Below are positions 36,991 to 45,592 of a DNA stretch of 64,000 nucleotides, piece by piece. Source of the DNA: Treponema sp. UBA4377 (GTDB lineage: Bacteria > Spirochaetota > Spirochaetia > Treponematales > Treponemataceae); the NCBI GenBank assembly GCA_002391235.1, contig DGRX01000030.1:95086-159085 (forward strand), given 5' to 3'. The translations under genes and the position numbers were made by a program. Positions within the stretch are counted from its first letter, which is position 1; each line of letters opens with the position of its first letter. The notes beneath the pieces are model-generated. The model was not told the DNA's origin. It saw only the letters and a program-made list of their open reading frames with translations, and made no database searches.

Positions 36991-39675
36991 ATGAGCGACT
37001 CAAAAGATCTCGACAAATACGGCGTGTGGGTAAAAAACTCGCCAAAAGACATAAAGGGAGAAGACATCGAAATGCCTGAAAACGCAATCGACGACATCGA
37101 CTTGCCGTCAGACGACGACATGTTCAACGACATTGAATTCCCGATGACCGCGGAAGACTTGCCGAAAAACGACTCAAAAGCGGAAGAACAGACTGAAATC
37201 TCGGACCTTGACATCGACATTGACATTCCCGATGCGACGGAAGAGGCTCCGAACGTCGAAGACGAAAACGCGGACACAACGCTCAGCCCCGACGAGCTTA
37301 CCAACATCACCGAAAGCATGGAAGGCGGCGCTGACGAAAACGAAGACACCACCCTTAGCAGCGACGAGCTCATGAACATAACAAGCGGCATGGAAGGCGG
37401 CGCCGACGAAAACGAAGACACCACCCTCAGCCCCGACGAGCTTATGAACATAACCGAAAACCAAAACATCCCCACCGAAGAAGCCGCCGAAGAGCCGACG
37501 ATGGACGACTTCAACCTGGACGATTTGGACATAACGAAAGACGCGGCCCAAGAGCCGGCGCCCGCCGCGGAAGAAAGCGCCGCCCCCGAAACGTCAATCG
37601 ACGACATGCCCGACGGCGAGATAGACTTGGACGACTTTATGAGCGACTCTTCAAGCGGATCGGCAAGCGCCGACTCCACTCCCGACGGAGACGTTGACCT
37701 TAGCGCCTTTATGGACGGCGACGACGGAGAGGTTGACTTGGACGCCTTTATGGACGACGCTCCGTCAAGCAAAAAGGAAGCCAAGCCGGAAGAGATCCAG
37801 GACGAAAAATCGCTTGACATCGACGTAAGCTTTGACGACTCCGCCGCGGAAATCGCGCAGGAAGACGACACGCCCGAACCAAGCGCGGCTCCGGCGGAGA
37901 CAAGCGCTCCCGCCGCCGACGAAGCGATGTTCTCGGAATTTGGCGAAGGCGCGAGCGTAAAGAAGGCGGCGCCCGCCGCTCCTGCAGGAGACACTGAAGA
38001 GATAGACCTTAGCGACTTTGGCTTTGACGACGACGACTCAAACATCGGAATGACCGCCGGCCCCGACAGCGCGGAAGCGCCCAAGACCGAAGTCGTTGAC
38101 TACGACATGAAGGTAAGCGCCGACGACGACTCAAAGACGCCCAGCGTTCAAGACGTTCTTTCCGGCAATGTTGAAAGCTCGTCCGCCGAAAGCGAGGATG
38201 ACATTTCCGCAAACGACGACTCAAACGCTGGCGCCGCGGCCGCAAGCCCCGAGATCAGCCAAAAGGGCCAGGAAATCCTTTCACAGATTATGGGCGAGCT
38301 TTCCAGCCTAAGAGACGAAATCAAAAACCTAAAATCAGACTTCGCGGACTTAAAGGACCGCCCTTCCCCTGCGGCCGGAACTGCCTCTATTCCTGTCGCG
38401 GAAAACAATAAAGTTAAAGAAGAGGACACCGGCTTTTTTGGATCGAACGACGACGAGGACGACACAATCGCCCTTAGCGGCAACGAATTGACAAACATTT
38501 TGAGCAGCGCCGAATTCTCCACCGAAGAAGCCTCTGACGAACCGTTTGTCGTAGAAAACGAAGAGCCCGCGATCGACGAAGAAACCGCTGTCGTGGACTC
38601 GGACTTAAAGATGGATTTCAACGAATCCGACATGGAAGAGCCGACAATCGACACGACGGAAATCACTCCCGAAGACTTGGCCGGCACGACCGATGAGTTT
38701 GGCGAGGAAAACGTTCTTCCCGAAGAAATCAGCGTTCCAAAAATCGACGAAGACATTACAGTCGAATCTTCAAACAGCGACTTGATGGACTCTGTTGTAA
38801 ACACCGACGAAATGCAAGCTGACGCCGCTCCGCAAGAAAGCCTCAACCCAGAAGCCATCGACGAGTTCTTGCAAGAAGACGTCTCGATCGCCGACTCCCT
38901 TGACGACGAAAAAATCAATTACATGAAGCAAGATTCCTTGGAAGACGACGGCAGCGTTGTGAGCGTCGACGACATCGTAAAGGAAAACGTTTCGTTGCAA
39001 GACAGCGAGGACGACGTTTCTGTTTCCGTAGGCGACGACATCAACGCAGCCTTTGAGGAAGCCGACGCGACGGAGTCCGACATCGCCGATTCCGCCTTGG
39101 CCGAAAAAGACGCTTACGAGTCTTCTGTCTCGGACATCATGAAGGAAAACATTTCCTTGCAGGACGACGAGGACAACGTTTCAGTTTCCGTAGGCGACGA
39201 CATCAACTCCGCCTTTGAAGAGGCCGACGCGACGGAGTCCGACATCACCGATTCCGCCTTGGCCGAAAAAGACGCTTACGAGTCTTCAAAATCGATGGAA
39301 GAGGAATTCTCCCTTGACATCGGAAGCGAGGACGAAGAGCCCGTTCCTGAAACTTTGGACGAAAGCCTTTTGCGCGACGCGCCCGAAGAACCCGCCCAAG
39401 CGTCGGACGACACTTTTGTCGACGAGTCGATTTTTGACGACAGCGCCTCCGAAGAAACGGTAGCCGAGGAGACTTCCGTTGAAGTTCCGGCGGCGAGCGC
39501 GGCCGGCTCGGACAAGACTGTGATTACAAAGGACCTTAAGTCAGAAATCGTTTCTGTGCTTTCATACATGGATCAATTGCTCGAAAACCTTCCCGAAGAC
39601 AAGATTACGGAATTTGCAAAGTCTGAGCATTTTGTAACCTATAAAAAACTCTTTGACGAGCTTGGTCTTTCGTAA
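36991..39675 (+). CDS. Very acidic repeat protein, unknown function
   Basis: An 894-residue protein, extremely rich in Asp, Glu, Ser and Ala and poor in aromatic residues, so probably disordered. It has no signal peptide. Near the N-terminus are three 24-residue units (DENEDTTLSPDELMNIT); DGEIDLDDFM-type segments follow (about 205-350); a short coiled coil lies near 425-460 (GELSSLRDEIKNLKSDF); a 54-residue tandem duplication sits near 665-765; and the last 50 residues are a separate helical region (EIVSVLSYMDQLLENLPEDKI). It may be a scaffold. It is the first gene of an operon with two Maf-like genes; start codon preceded by AGGGGA. Confidence 0.75.
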   Translation: MSDSKDLDKYGVWVKNSPKDIKGEDIEMPENAIDDIDLPSDDDMFNDIEFPMTAEDLPKNDSKAEEQTEISDLDIDIDIPDATEEAPNVEDENADTTLSPDELTNITESMEGGADENEDTTLSSDELMNITSGMEGGADENEDTTLSPDELMNITENQNIPTEEAAEEPTMDDFNLDDLDITKDAAQEPAPAAEESAAPETSIDDMPDGEIDLDDFMSDSSSGSASADSTPDGDVDLSAFMDGDDGEVDLDAFMDDAPSSKKEAKPEEIQDEKSLDIDVSFDDSAAEIAQEDDTPEPSAAPAETSAPAADEAMFSEFGEGASVKKAAPAAPAGDTEEIDLSDFGFDDDDSNIGMTAGPDSAEAPKTEVVDYDMKVSADDDSKTPSVQDVLSGNVESSSAESEDDISANDDSNAGAAAASPEISQKGQEILSQIMGELSSLRDEIKNLKSDFADLKDRPSPAAGTASIPVAENNKVKEEDTGFFGSNDDEDDTIALSGNELTNILSSAEFSTEEASDEPFVVENEEPAIDEETAVVDSDLKMDFNESDMEEPTIDTTEITPEDLAGTTDEFGEENVLPEEISVPKIDEDITVESSNSDLMDSVVNTDEMQADAAPQESLNPEAIDEFLQEDVSIADSLDDEKINYMKQDSLEDDGSVVSVDDIVKENVSLQDSEDDVSVSVGDDINAAFEEADATESDIADSALAEKDAYESSVSDIMKENISLQDDEDNVSVSVGDDINSAFEEADATESDITDSALAEKDAYESSKSMEEEFSLDIGSEDEEPVPETLDESLLRDAPEEPAQASDDTFVDESIFDDSASEETVAEETSVEVPAASAAGSDKTVITKDLKSEIVSVLSYMDQLLENLPEDKITEFAKSEHFVTYKKLFDELGLS
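37261..37461 (+). repeat. Tandem 72-base repeat in the acidic protein gene
   Basis: Three units begin with GACGAAAAC at 37261, 37333 and 37405, an exact 72-base (24-codon) period. The third unit is shorter at its end. Each encodes the TTLSxDELxNIT pattern. Confidence 0.9.
38983..39287 (+). repeat. Tandem 162-base duplication in the acidic protein gene
   Basis: Two units start with GAAAAC at 38983 and 39145, a 162-base (54-codon) period, second copy slightly shorter. Long runs are identical in DNA, for example around the VSVSVGDDIN and ADATESDI codons, which suggests recent duplication. Confidence 0.88.
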
Positions 39676-39677
39676 AA

Positions 39678-40541
39678 ATGGGATTGCTAAGCGTAGCGAG
39701 CGGCAAAAACTTTGGCCTTATGGCCAAGGCGGAAGCTGTTTCCACTTCAAGTTTTCAGCAATGGGCAAAGCAAAACGGCTTTGAGCGCTGCGGCGTTTTC
39801 CGCTCCAAGAACGGCCTTATGCTCCTTGAGCTTGCCAACGGCGTTGACGCGCAAAGCGTTTTCAGCTCAATCTCCACAAAAGACTTTTGGAACGGCTCTG
39901 TTCCATCTGACACTTGGGTGACGCTTGACCGCGAAAGCCCAACGTTCTCAGCCTTCACGCAATTTTTGGGAACGGAGGCCAAGGCAAAAGTCAAGGCCTT
40001 TAGAATCCTTAAATTCTTGGACGGCGAAGAGCTTGTCGTTTTTTTCCAATACTCTTACAAGCCGGCAGGCTTTCTTAAGGCAAAGGACAACTTTAAGCAA
40101 GATTTGCTTGAAGCGCTTAGATGCCACAAGCAAAGCCTTATATCAGAGCCAAAGTACGAAATGGTCGAAAAGCTTTCGGCAAAAGGGAACGTAAGGCTTT
40201 TCTTGATTTCAACCAAGCGGGCCTTGGAAGAGACGATGAAAAAAATCGAAGTAAGCGAAACCACTCTTCTTAAGGTTTTGACAAACACAATCTTTGAAGA
40301 GCTATTTTACAAGACAAAAAAGCTTTTCCAGTCGCCGGCCTTGGTTTATTCAATCGATCCTGACGAGATAAAAGTCGCAGCGATTGTAAACTCCAGCGTC
40401 GAAGACGAGATTCTCAAAGAGCAGCTTTCGCTTGAATACACCGACCTTATAGGAACGGAAGCCGCAAAGAAAATCATCATCCTTACAGCCGGCTATTCAA
40501 ACGACAACGAAGAAATCCACGACTATCTCTTGAGGGGCTGA
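39678..40541 (+). CDS. Operon protein, unknown function
   Basis: A 287-residue cytosolic-looking protein with no signal peptide or membrane segment. It is a mix of beta strands (about 30-130, with KAFRILKFLDGEELVVFFQYSY) and helices (about 130-260). It starts 3 bases after the acidic protein stop and ends just before the TTG start of the first Maf-like gene. I do not recognise a family. The tight spacing implies it works with its neighbours. Confidence 0.6.
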   Translation: MGLLSVASGKNFGLMAKAEAVSTSSFQQWAKQNGFERCGVFRSKNGLMLLELANGVDAQSVFSSISTKDFWNGSVPSDTWVTLDRESPTFSAFTQFLGTEAKAKVKAFRILKFLDGEELVVFFQYSYKPAGFLKAKDNFKQDLLEALRCHKQSLISEPKYEMVEKLSAKGNVRLFLISTKRALEETMKKIEVSETTLLKVLTNTIFEELFYKTKKLFQSPALVYSIDPDEIKVAAIVNSSVEDEILKEQLSLEYTDLIGTEAAKKIIILTAGYSNDNEEIHDYLLRG

Positions 40542-40543
40542 AC

Positions 40544-42034
40544 TTGGCCCTTGAGTTCTTCCTTGCAAAAAACTCAAGCAAGAGCGCGAAAGCGAACGGC
40601 GTTTCGCTTCACTCTTCCTACAACCCGCAAGTTGAGGCGGAGCGTTTCGCGCAAAGCCTTTCGGTTGACTTTGTTCCAAAATGCGCGGTTATTGTCGAGG
40701 GAGCCTTAAGCTACTGCGCCGCCTACATTAAAAAGCGCTTTCCAAAAGCCAAAGTCGGAACGATTCGTTTTACAAACGATTTTTTTGAATCCGACAAGGA
40801 ATGGGACTTTTGCCTTCCGCTTGAGGACAAAACTAGCGGCGTTCCGCTTTGCGACCGCCTCTTTGACCTTTTGGGCGAAGAAGGCTTGTTCCAAACAGCG
40901 TTCTTTGACTGGAAGCCTTCGGCCGCGGCTTGGCCGGAGGACGCAAAATCGGCTTGGGCCCAAATAAAAGCCGCCGTCCAAAAATCAAAGACCGTTCTTG
41001 CGACCAGGGAACACTTTGGAAAACGCTGGCTAAAAAACAAGCTTTCTTTCTTTAACAAAATTCAAAAGCCGGTCTTTATCGAAACAATAAAAAAACCGGT
41101 TTTAATTTGCGCGTCGGGCCCAAGCCTTGAAGGAGCGCTGGACTCGATAAAAAAAGTCCGTTCCAAAATTTTTGTATGCGCCCTTTCTTCCGCGATAAGC
41201 GTTTTGGCCGACAAGAAAATCGCGCCCGACTTGGCCCTAAGCGCCGACGGCGGCTGGTGGGCAAAAAAGCATTTGTACCCTCTAAAAAAATTCTTTGCAG
41301 GCGTTCCGCTCGCCCTGGAGCCAGAGGCCGCATGTCCGTCGGCGCTTTTTAGGACAAAAGAAATCCTTCCGCTTTGTTACGACGACGATTATATCAGCCA
41401 AAAAATTTTCGAGGTGCTGGGAATAAAAGCCCTGCCCGCCCGCAGAAACGGAACCGTAAGCGGAAGCGCTTTGGAACTCTTTCTTTCATTGTGCGATTCG
41501 GAAATATTTTTTTCCGGCCTTGACCTGTCTCCGTCAAAAGACAAAAGCCACGCGCTTCCCAACGTTTTGGAAACAGAAAGGGACGCCGTAGACTTTAGGC
41601 TAAAGACAAAGGCTACGCGGCAGGCGGCGGGAGCGCTTCCGTCCGAAAGCCTTGCGATTTACGAGTCCTGGTTCAAAAACTATTGTTTAAGGGGAAGAAA
41701 AGTTTACAGAATAAAGGGCGGGAAAGCCTTTGCGAATTCCCTTGGACAAATCCAAGACATAAGCGCGAGGGAATTTGAAAGCCTTGTTGCGAACGCCGCC
41801 GGAACGCAAGAAAACTTTTGCATGCAAGAGAAAACAAAGGGCCAAAGGAGCCGCCTTTTAAAAAAACTTTTTGTCGAATGGAGCGAAACGGACGCATTTT
41901 GCAAGGAAATTTTCCCAGCGGACTCGATAATGCTGGAACGGGCCGCCCTGGAAGAAGACCGAGAGCGCAGGAAGCAAAGCGTCAGGCAAAAAAAGGATAA
42001 ACTGATTGAAGAGCTTTTTGGAGGCCAAGAATGA
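40544..42034 (+). CDS. Maf-like protein (DUF115), first copy
   Basis: A 496-residue protein of the motility-associated factor/DUF115 type. The central Rossmann-like domain starts with LICASGPSLEGALDSIKK (about 187-204), then SSAISVLADKKIAPDLALSADGG and further on FFSGLDLSPSK. Maf proteins in Campylobacter, Helicobacter and Clostridium are needed for flagellin glycosylation. The start is a TTG at 40544, chosen because GAGGGG lies a few bases upstream and no ATG fits. The gene overlaps the second copy by 4 bases. The two share HFG..W.KN and GPSL regions but little else. Confidence 0.78.
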   Translation: MALEFFLAKNSSKSAKANGVSLHSSYNPQVEAERFAQSLSVDFVPKCAVIVEGALSYCAAYIKKRFPKAKVGTIRFTNDFFESDKEWDFCLPLEDKTSGVPLCDRLFDLLGEEGLFQTAFFDWKPSAAAWPEDAKSAWAQIKAAVQKSKTVLATREHFGKRWLKNKLSFFNKIQKPVFIETIKKPVLICASGPSLEGALDSIKKVRSKIFVCALSSAISVLADKKIAPDLALSADGGWWAKKHLYPLKKFFAGVPLALEPEAACPSALFRTKEILPLCYDDDYISQKIFEVLGIKALPARRNGTVSGSALELFLSLCDSEIFFSGLDLSPSKDKSHALPNVLETERDAVDFRLKTKATRQAAGALPSESLAIYESWFKNYCLRGRKVYRIKGGKAFANSLGQIQDISAREFESLVANAAGTQENFCMQEKTKGQRSRLLKKLFVEWSETDAFCKEIFPADSIMLERAALEEDRERRKQSVRQKKDKLIEELFGGQE

Positions 42035-43569
42035 CTTGCCTTTACAAAGAAGTTGTCGAATCAAAGAACGGCCTTGAAATTCCTGTGTACAATTCCGGAA
42101 GGGCGGCCCACTCCAAATACAATCCCCGCAGGGAAGCGGAAGCCTTTGGCCAGGAAGCAAGCGGCTCCTTTGCGGTAATCCTAGGAATCGCAGGCGGCTT
42201 TCACATAGAGTCTTTGTTAAAAAGAAATCCGGGCTGCAAAATCATCGCTGTCGAAAAATCAGCCGCGGACCTTGAATGGCTTAAGAAAAACATTCCGCTT
42301 GCAAGCGAGCTTGAAAAAAATCCCGGCGTAATTTTTTGCGCGGCCGATTCTTCGTCGCCCCACGCGCTTGAAAACATCCTTATTCAAAATTACTTTCCAG
42401 CCCATTACGGCGCGATTAACATTTTGCCCCTGCGCTCTTGGCTTCAAGAAAACCAAGACGGCTGCGACAAAATTGTAGAGCGAATAAAAAGCGCCTTAAA
42501 AGAAATTTCGGCCGACTACTCCACCCAAGCGCATTTTGGCCGCCTGTGGGCAAAAAACATTTTTTGCAACCTAAGCGTCTTAAAAAAAATCCAAGAAAGC
42601 GGCCAAAAGCCGTTTAGCCTTTCAGAATGCGACTTGCAAAAAACGGCTGCAATAATCGCCGCCGGTCCCAGCCTTGACGAAAGCGCGAAGGCCATCAAAG
42701 AAAGCCGCGAAAAATATTTTGTAATCGCGACAGACACCGCGCTAAAGGTTTTTGGCCGCCGAAAGATAAAAGTGGACGCCGTCGTTTCGCTTGACGCGCA
42801 ATGCCTAAGCGCGGAGCATTTTAACGGCGCCGTTTGCGGAGACACGATTTTTGCGTTGGACTTGGCCGCCAATCCATCGATCGCAAAATACGCGCAAAGA
42901 AAAAATGCGAAAATTCTTTTTTACAATTCAGGCCATCCGCTCGCCTCTTTTGCAAGCGGATTTTGCAAAGCCCCATTCGCGCGCCTAGATTCAGGCGGCG
43001 GAACGGTTGCGATTTGCGCGGCGGATTTTGCAATGCAATGCGGCTTTGCGAAAATAAAAATATTCGGCGCTGACTTTGGCTATTCCAACGGAAAGCCTTA
43101 CGCAAAGGGAACCTACTTGGACGAGCTCTACATGGCCGGACAAACAAGAATCCACAACGCTGAAAGCCTGTTCACAAAGCTTATGTTCCGAACGGAACTA
43201 AACAAAAACCAGCGCGGATTTTTGCAAAGCCCTACGCTCCTCCGCTACCAATCTACGATGGAAGAATTTTTGGGCGGCTATAACTGGCATGACAACGTCT
43301 ATGAATGGCAAGGCAAAAATGTCCCGCAAAAAGCGCAAAACCTCTTTGAGGCGAACAGCCTTGACTTTGCGGCCTTAAAAAAAGAAATTGAAGCCCGCGC
43401 CCAAGCCTTGGACTCAGAGGATGCCTTTACGCCCCAAGAATGCCTGCTTCTCCCCGAAATGGCCTATTGGCGGCAAAAAATGGATAAAAACGGCCAAAAT
43501 AAAATTTCAACAAAAGAGATAAAAAAACTTGCGCTAAACAAAATTCTATTATATAATAAATTATTATGA
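42031..43569 (+). CDS. Maf-like protein (DUF115), second copy
   Basis: A 512-residue paralogue of the previous gene. The N-terminal third has a Rossmann-like VILGIAGGFHIESLL motif (about 49-63); the DUF115 core is IIAAGPSLDESAK (208-220), IATDTALKVFGRRKIKVDAVVSLDA and FGADFGYSNGKPYAKGTY near 355-375. The last motif, present here and not in the first copy, suggests that this one keeps the fuller active site. Likely role: modification of flagellin or another surface protein. It overlaps both neighbours by 4 bases. Confidence 0.8.
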   Translation: MTCLYKEVVESKNGLEIPVYNSGRAAHSKYNPRREAEAFGQEASGSFAVILGIAGGFHIESLLKRNPGCKIIAVEKSAADLEWLKKNIPLASELEKNPGVIFCAADSSSPHALENILIQNYFPAHYGAINILPLRSWLQENQDGCDKIVERIKSALKEISADYSTQAHFGRLWAKNIFCNLSVLKKIQESGQKPFSLSECDLQKTAAIIAAGPSLDESAKAIKESREKYFVIATDTALKVFGRRKIKVDAVVSLDAQCLSAEHFNGAVCGDTIFALDLAANPSIAKYAQRKNAKILFYNSGHPLASFASGFCKAPFARLDSGGGTVAICAADFAMQCGFAKIKIFGADFGYSNGKPYAKGTYLDELYMAGQTRIHNAESLFTKLMFRTELNKNQRGFLQSPTLLRYQSTMEEFLGGYNWHDNVYEWQGKNVPQKAQNLFEANSLDFAALKKEIEARAQALDSEDAFTPQECLLLPEMAYWRQKMDKNGQNKISTKEIKKLALNKILLYNKLL

Positions 43570-44921
43570 ATAAGAGGGGAATATCAATCGCGGCGTTCGC
43601 CATCGCGGGCGTCTTTATCGCTACCGCAGTTGCATTTGCAATTTGCGTTTATTCTGACTACAATTCCGGCTTAAAAGCCGCTGGCGCGAAATTTGAAAAG
43701 CTTTCTTCGCGAACGGCGGAAGCAAGCGAAATCTATCCAAGCGGTTCAAAAGAGTTCATCAACCTGTTCAACTCCGCCGTCGGCGCGCCAGAGATTTATG
43801 AATCGATAAACCTTAAAATCAACGGAAAAGACGTTTACGTTTACCCAATGGAAAGCCAGCGGGCCGCCTCGGCATTTGTAAAGACTTTCAGCACACGAAT
43901 CGTTGGCGGCGATGGAGCGGACATTCGCCTTGACGCTAACATTCACACTGTGTCGTCTTCCCTGATTTATTACCGCGCTAAAATCGCGTTTATCGTAATT
44001 CTAGCGGGAACCTTGCTAGCCTGCATCCTTTTGCTTTCGCTTTATTTGGGTGAAACAGCGCAAGAAGACGGCGACGTCGAGTTCAAAAAGACAAAGGTTG
44101 CCGACGAATTCGGCGAATCGCTTTTTGACGAAGGAGAGCCGGCGCAAGAAAATGATTGCGCATCAGACTCATCTTCCGATTCTGCCGAAAGCTCGGAAGC
44201 CGCAGCCGCCGCTCCGTCCGAAAAAAGCGAGACGGAAAATCCGCAGCCCGAAACAAAGCGGGAAGAAAAAGTTGACTACAATCCCCTGGAAAACGCCTAC
44301 GCCGACCAAAAAGCGCAAGAAAGCTCAAGCGCGGACGAGTCTGTTCAAGAAAGCGCTTCCGCCCAGGTTCAGGCGCCGGCTTCAGAACAAGGACTGTTTT
44401 CGCCTGCCAGCGGTTTTGGCTGGGAGTCATACTTGGACACCAGGCTTGAATCGGAATTGGTAAGGGCCGCCTCCAGTGAACAAGACCTGGCCTTGGCCTT
44501 GATTAAAATTCCAGGCATGACAAAAGAATCGGATTACTACGGAAACGTTTGCCAAGCAATGCAAAACTTCTTCCAATACAAAGACTTTGTTTTTGAATGC
44601 AAGGAAGACGGCTTTGCGGCCATTATGCAACACTCCGACATTGACACGGCGATGCAAAACGCCGAAGTTTTGCATTCCGACATCGCGAGCGCGTTAAAAT
44701 CCGCCGGCCAAAGCGCAAAGGCCTTGATCGGCATATCAAGCCGATCGCTCAGGCTTATTTCCGCGGAACGGCTAAAGAGCGAAGCCGAGCAAGCCTTGAT
44801 TCATGCGGAAGAAGACCCCAACAGCCCGATCATCGCGTTTAGAGTCAACCCGGAAAAATACAGAAAATTCATGGGCGGCCAAGACGAAGACCAGTCGCAA
44901 GAGCAGGCGCCGGCTGATTAA
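43566..44921 (+). CDS. Membrane protein with C-terminal GGDEF-like fold
   Basis: A 451-residue protein: membrane segment (about 8-28), periplasmic domain (about 30-135), second membrane segment (about 138-162), then a Ser/Glu/Ala-rich acidic linker (about 165-285). The C-terminal domain has ALALIKIPGM, FECKEDGFAAIMQ and an ALIHAEEDPNSPIIAF ending that resemble a diguanylate cyclase fold, but no GGDEF sequence is present, so it is probably inactive or a binding domain. It closes the operon; the ATG overlaps the Maf-like stop. Confidence 0.62.
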   Translation: MNKRGISIAAFAIAGVFIATAVAFAICVYSDYNSGLKAAGAKFEKLSSRTAEASEIYPSGSKEFINLFNSAVGAPEIYESINLKINGKDVYVYPMESQRAASAFVKTFSTRIVGGDGADIRLDANIHTVSSSLIYYRAKIAFIVILAGTLLACILLLSLYLGETAQEDGDVEFKKTKVADEFGESLFDEGEPAQENDCASDSSSDSAESSEAAAAAPSEKSETENPQPETKREEKVDYNPLENAYADQKAQESSSADESVQESASAQVQAPASEQGLFSPASGFGWESYLDTRLESELVRAASSEQDLALALIKIPGMTKESDYYGNVCQAMQNFFQYKDFVFECKEDGFAAIMQHSDIDTAMQNAEVLHSDIASALKSAGQSAKALIGISSRSLRLISAERLKSEAEQALIHAEEDPNSPIIAFRVNPEKYRKFMGGQDEDQSQEQAPAD

Positions 44922-44926
44922 GCGCC

Positions 44927-45592
44927 TTACTTGCTTTCTTTTGGAGAGAGTTCCGGCTGTTCAAGCTCGGCCGGAATCTTTCCCTTGCTTTCGTCTTTTG
45001 GCGGATTAAGAGCGGCGGTGATTTTTTCTTCAAGCGCTTTTATTTTTTCTTCGTCAGGAAATTTTTCCTTTACAATTTTTAATTGCTCCTCCGCTTCCTT
45101 GTATTTTTCCAAGGTCACAAGGACAATTGTGTAGTTGACGAGGACTTCGGCCGAATTGGGATTGCTTGTCGCCAGCTCCAAGTAAAGGCGCTCCGAACGT
45201 TCAAAGTTGTTTGACATGGCGTAGACGTAAGCCAAGGCTTCTTTAGCGCTTACGTTTTCTTTGTCTTTTTTTACAATTTCTTCGTAGATGCCTGTCGCCT
45301 TGGACCAATCCTTTGCCAAAGCGTAGGAGCGGGCCGCCTTAAAGCATGCGGCGTTGTGAATGTCTTTGTTTGACGAAGCCTTAATGTAATATTCCGCCGC
45401 CTTTGCGTAATTCTTTAGCTTAAAGTATTCTTCGCCAAGATTGTAGTACTCAACAAAAATATTGTCCACAGCGACTTTCTTTTCGCCTGGAATAATGAAC
45501 CTTGTAGTCTTGCATGAGGCGGAGAAAAAAAGAAGAATGGCCGCAGCCATCGCGGCGGCGGCGCTTTTTTTACAGGCGGCGCTTCTTGGCAT
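44927..45592 (-). CDS. TPR-repeat lipoprotein
   Basis: A 221-residue lipoprotein: signal peptide ending FFSASC (Cys about 27), then four TPR units (VEYYNLGEEYFKLKNYAKAAEYYIKA, AARSYALAKDWSKATGIYEEI, ALAYVYAMSNNFERSERLYLEL, NYTIVLVTLEKYKEAEEQLKIV). The tail is Pro/Lys/Glu-rich. Likely tethered in the periplasm as a docking subunit. It starts directly on the upp stop (TAATG) and ends 5 bases from the convergent operon. Confidence 0.75.
   Translation of the reverse strand: MPRSAACKKSAAAAMAAAILLFFSASCKTTRFIIPGEKKVAVDNIFVEYYNLGEEYFKLKNYAKAAEYYIKASSNKDIHNAACFKAARSYALAKDWSKATGIYEEIVKKDKENVSAKEALAYVYAMSNNFERSERLYLELATSNPNSAEVLVNYTIVLVTLEKYKEAEEQLKIVKEKFPDEEKIKALEEKITAALNPPKDESKGKIPAELEQPELSPKESK

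Noticed and set aside
36960..38084. Long Ser-rich open frame on the minus strand opposite the acidic protein
   Set aside because: The Asp/Glu/Ser codons of the real gene read as Ser/Val/Ile on the other strand; no ribosome site or promoter supports it.
37261..39287. Direct repeats that could be mistaken for a CRISPR array
   Set aside because: The repeats are in frame, encode similar peptides with exact 72- and 162-base periods and lie inside a coding gene; there are no spacers.
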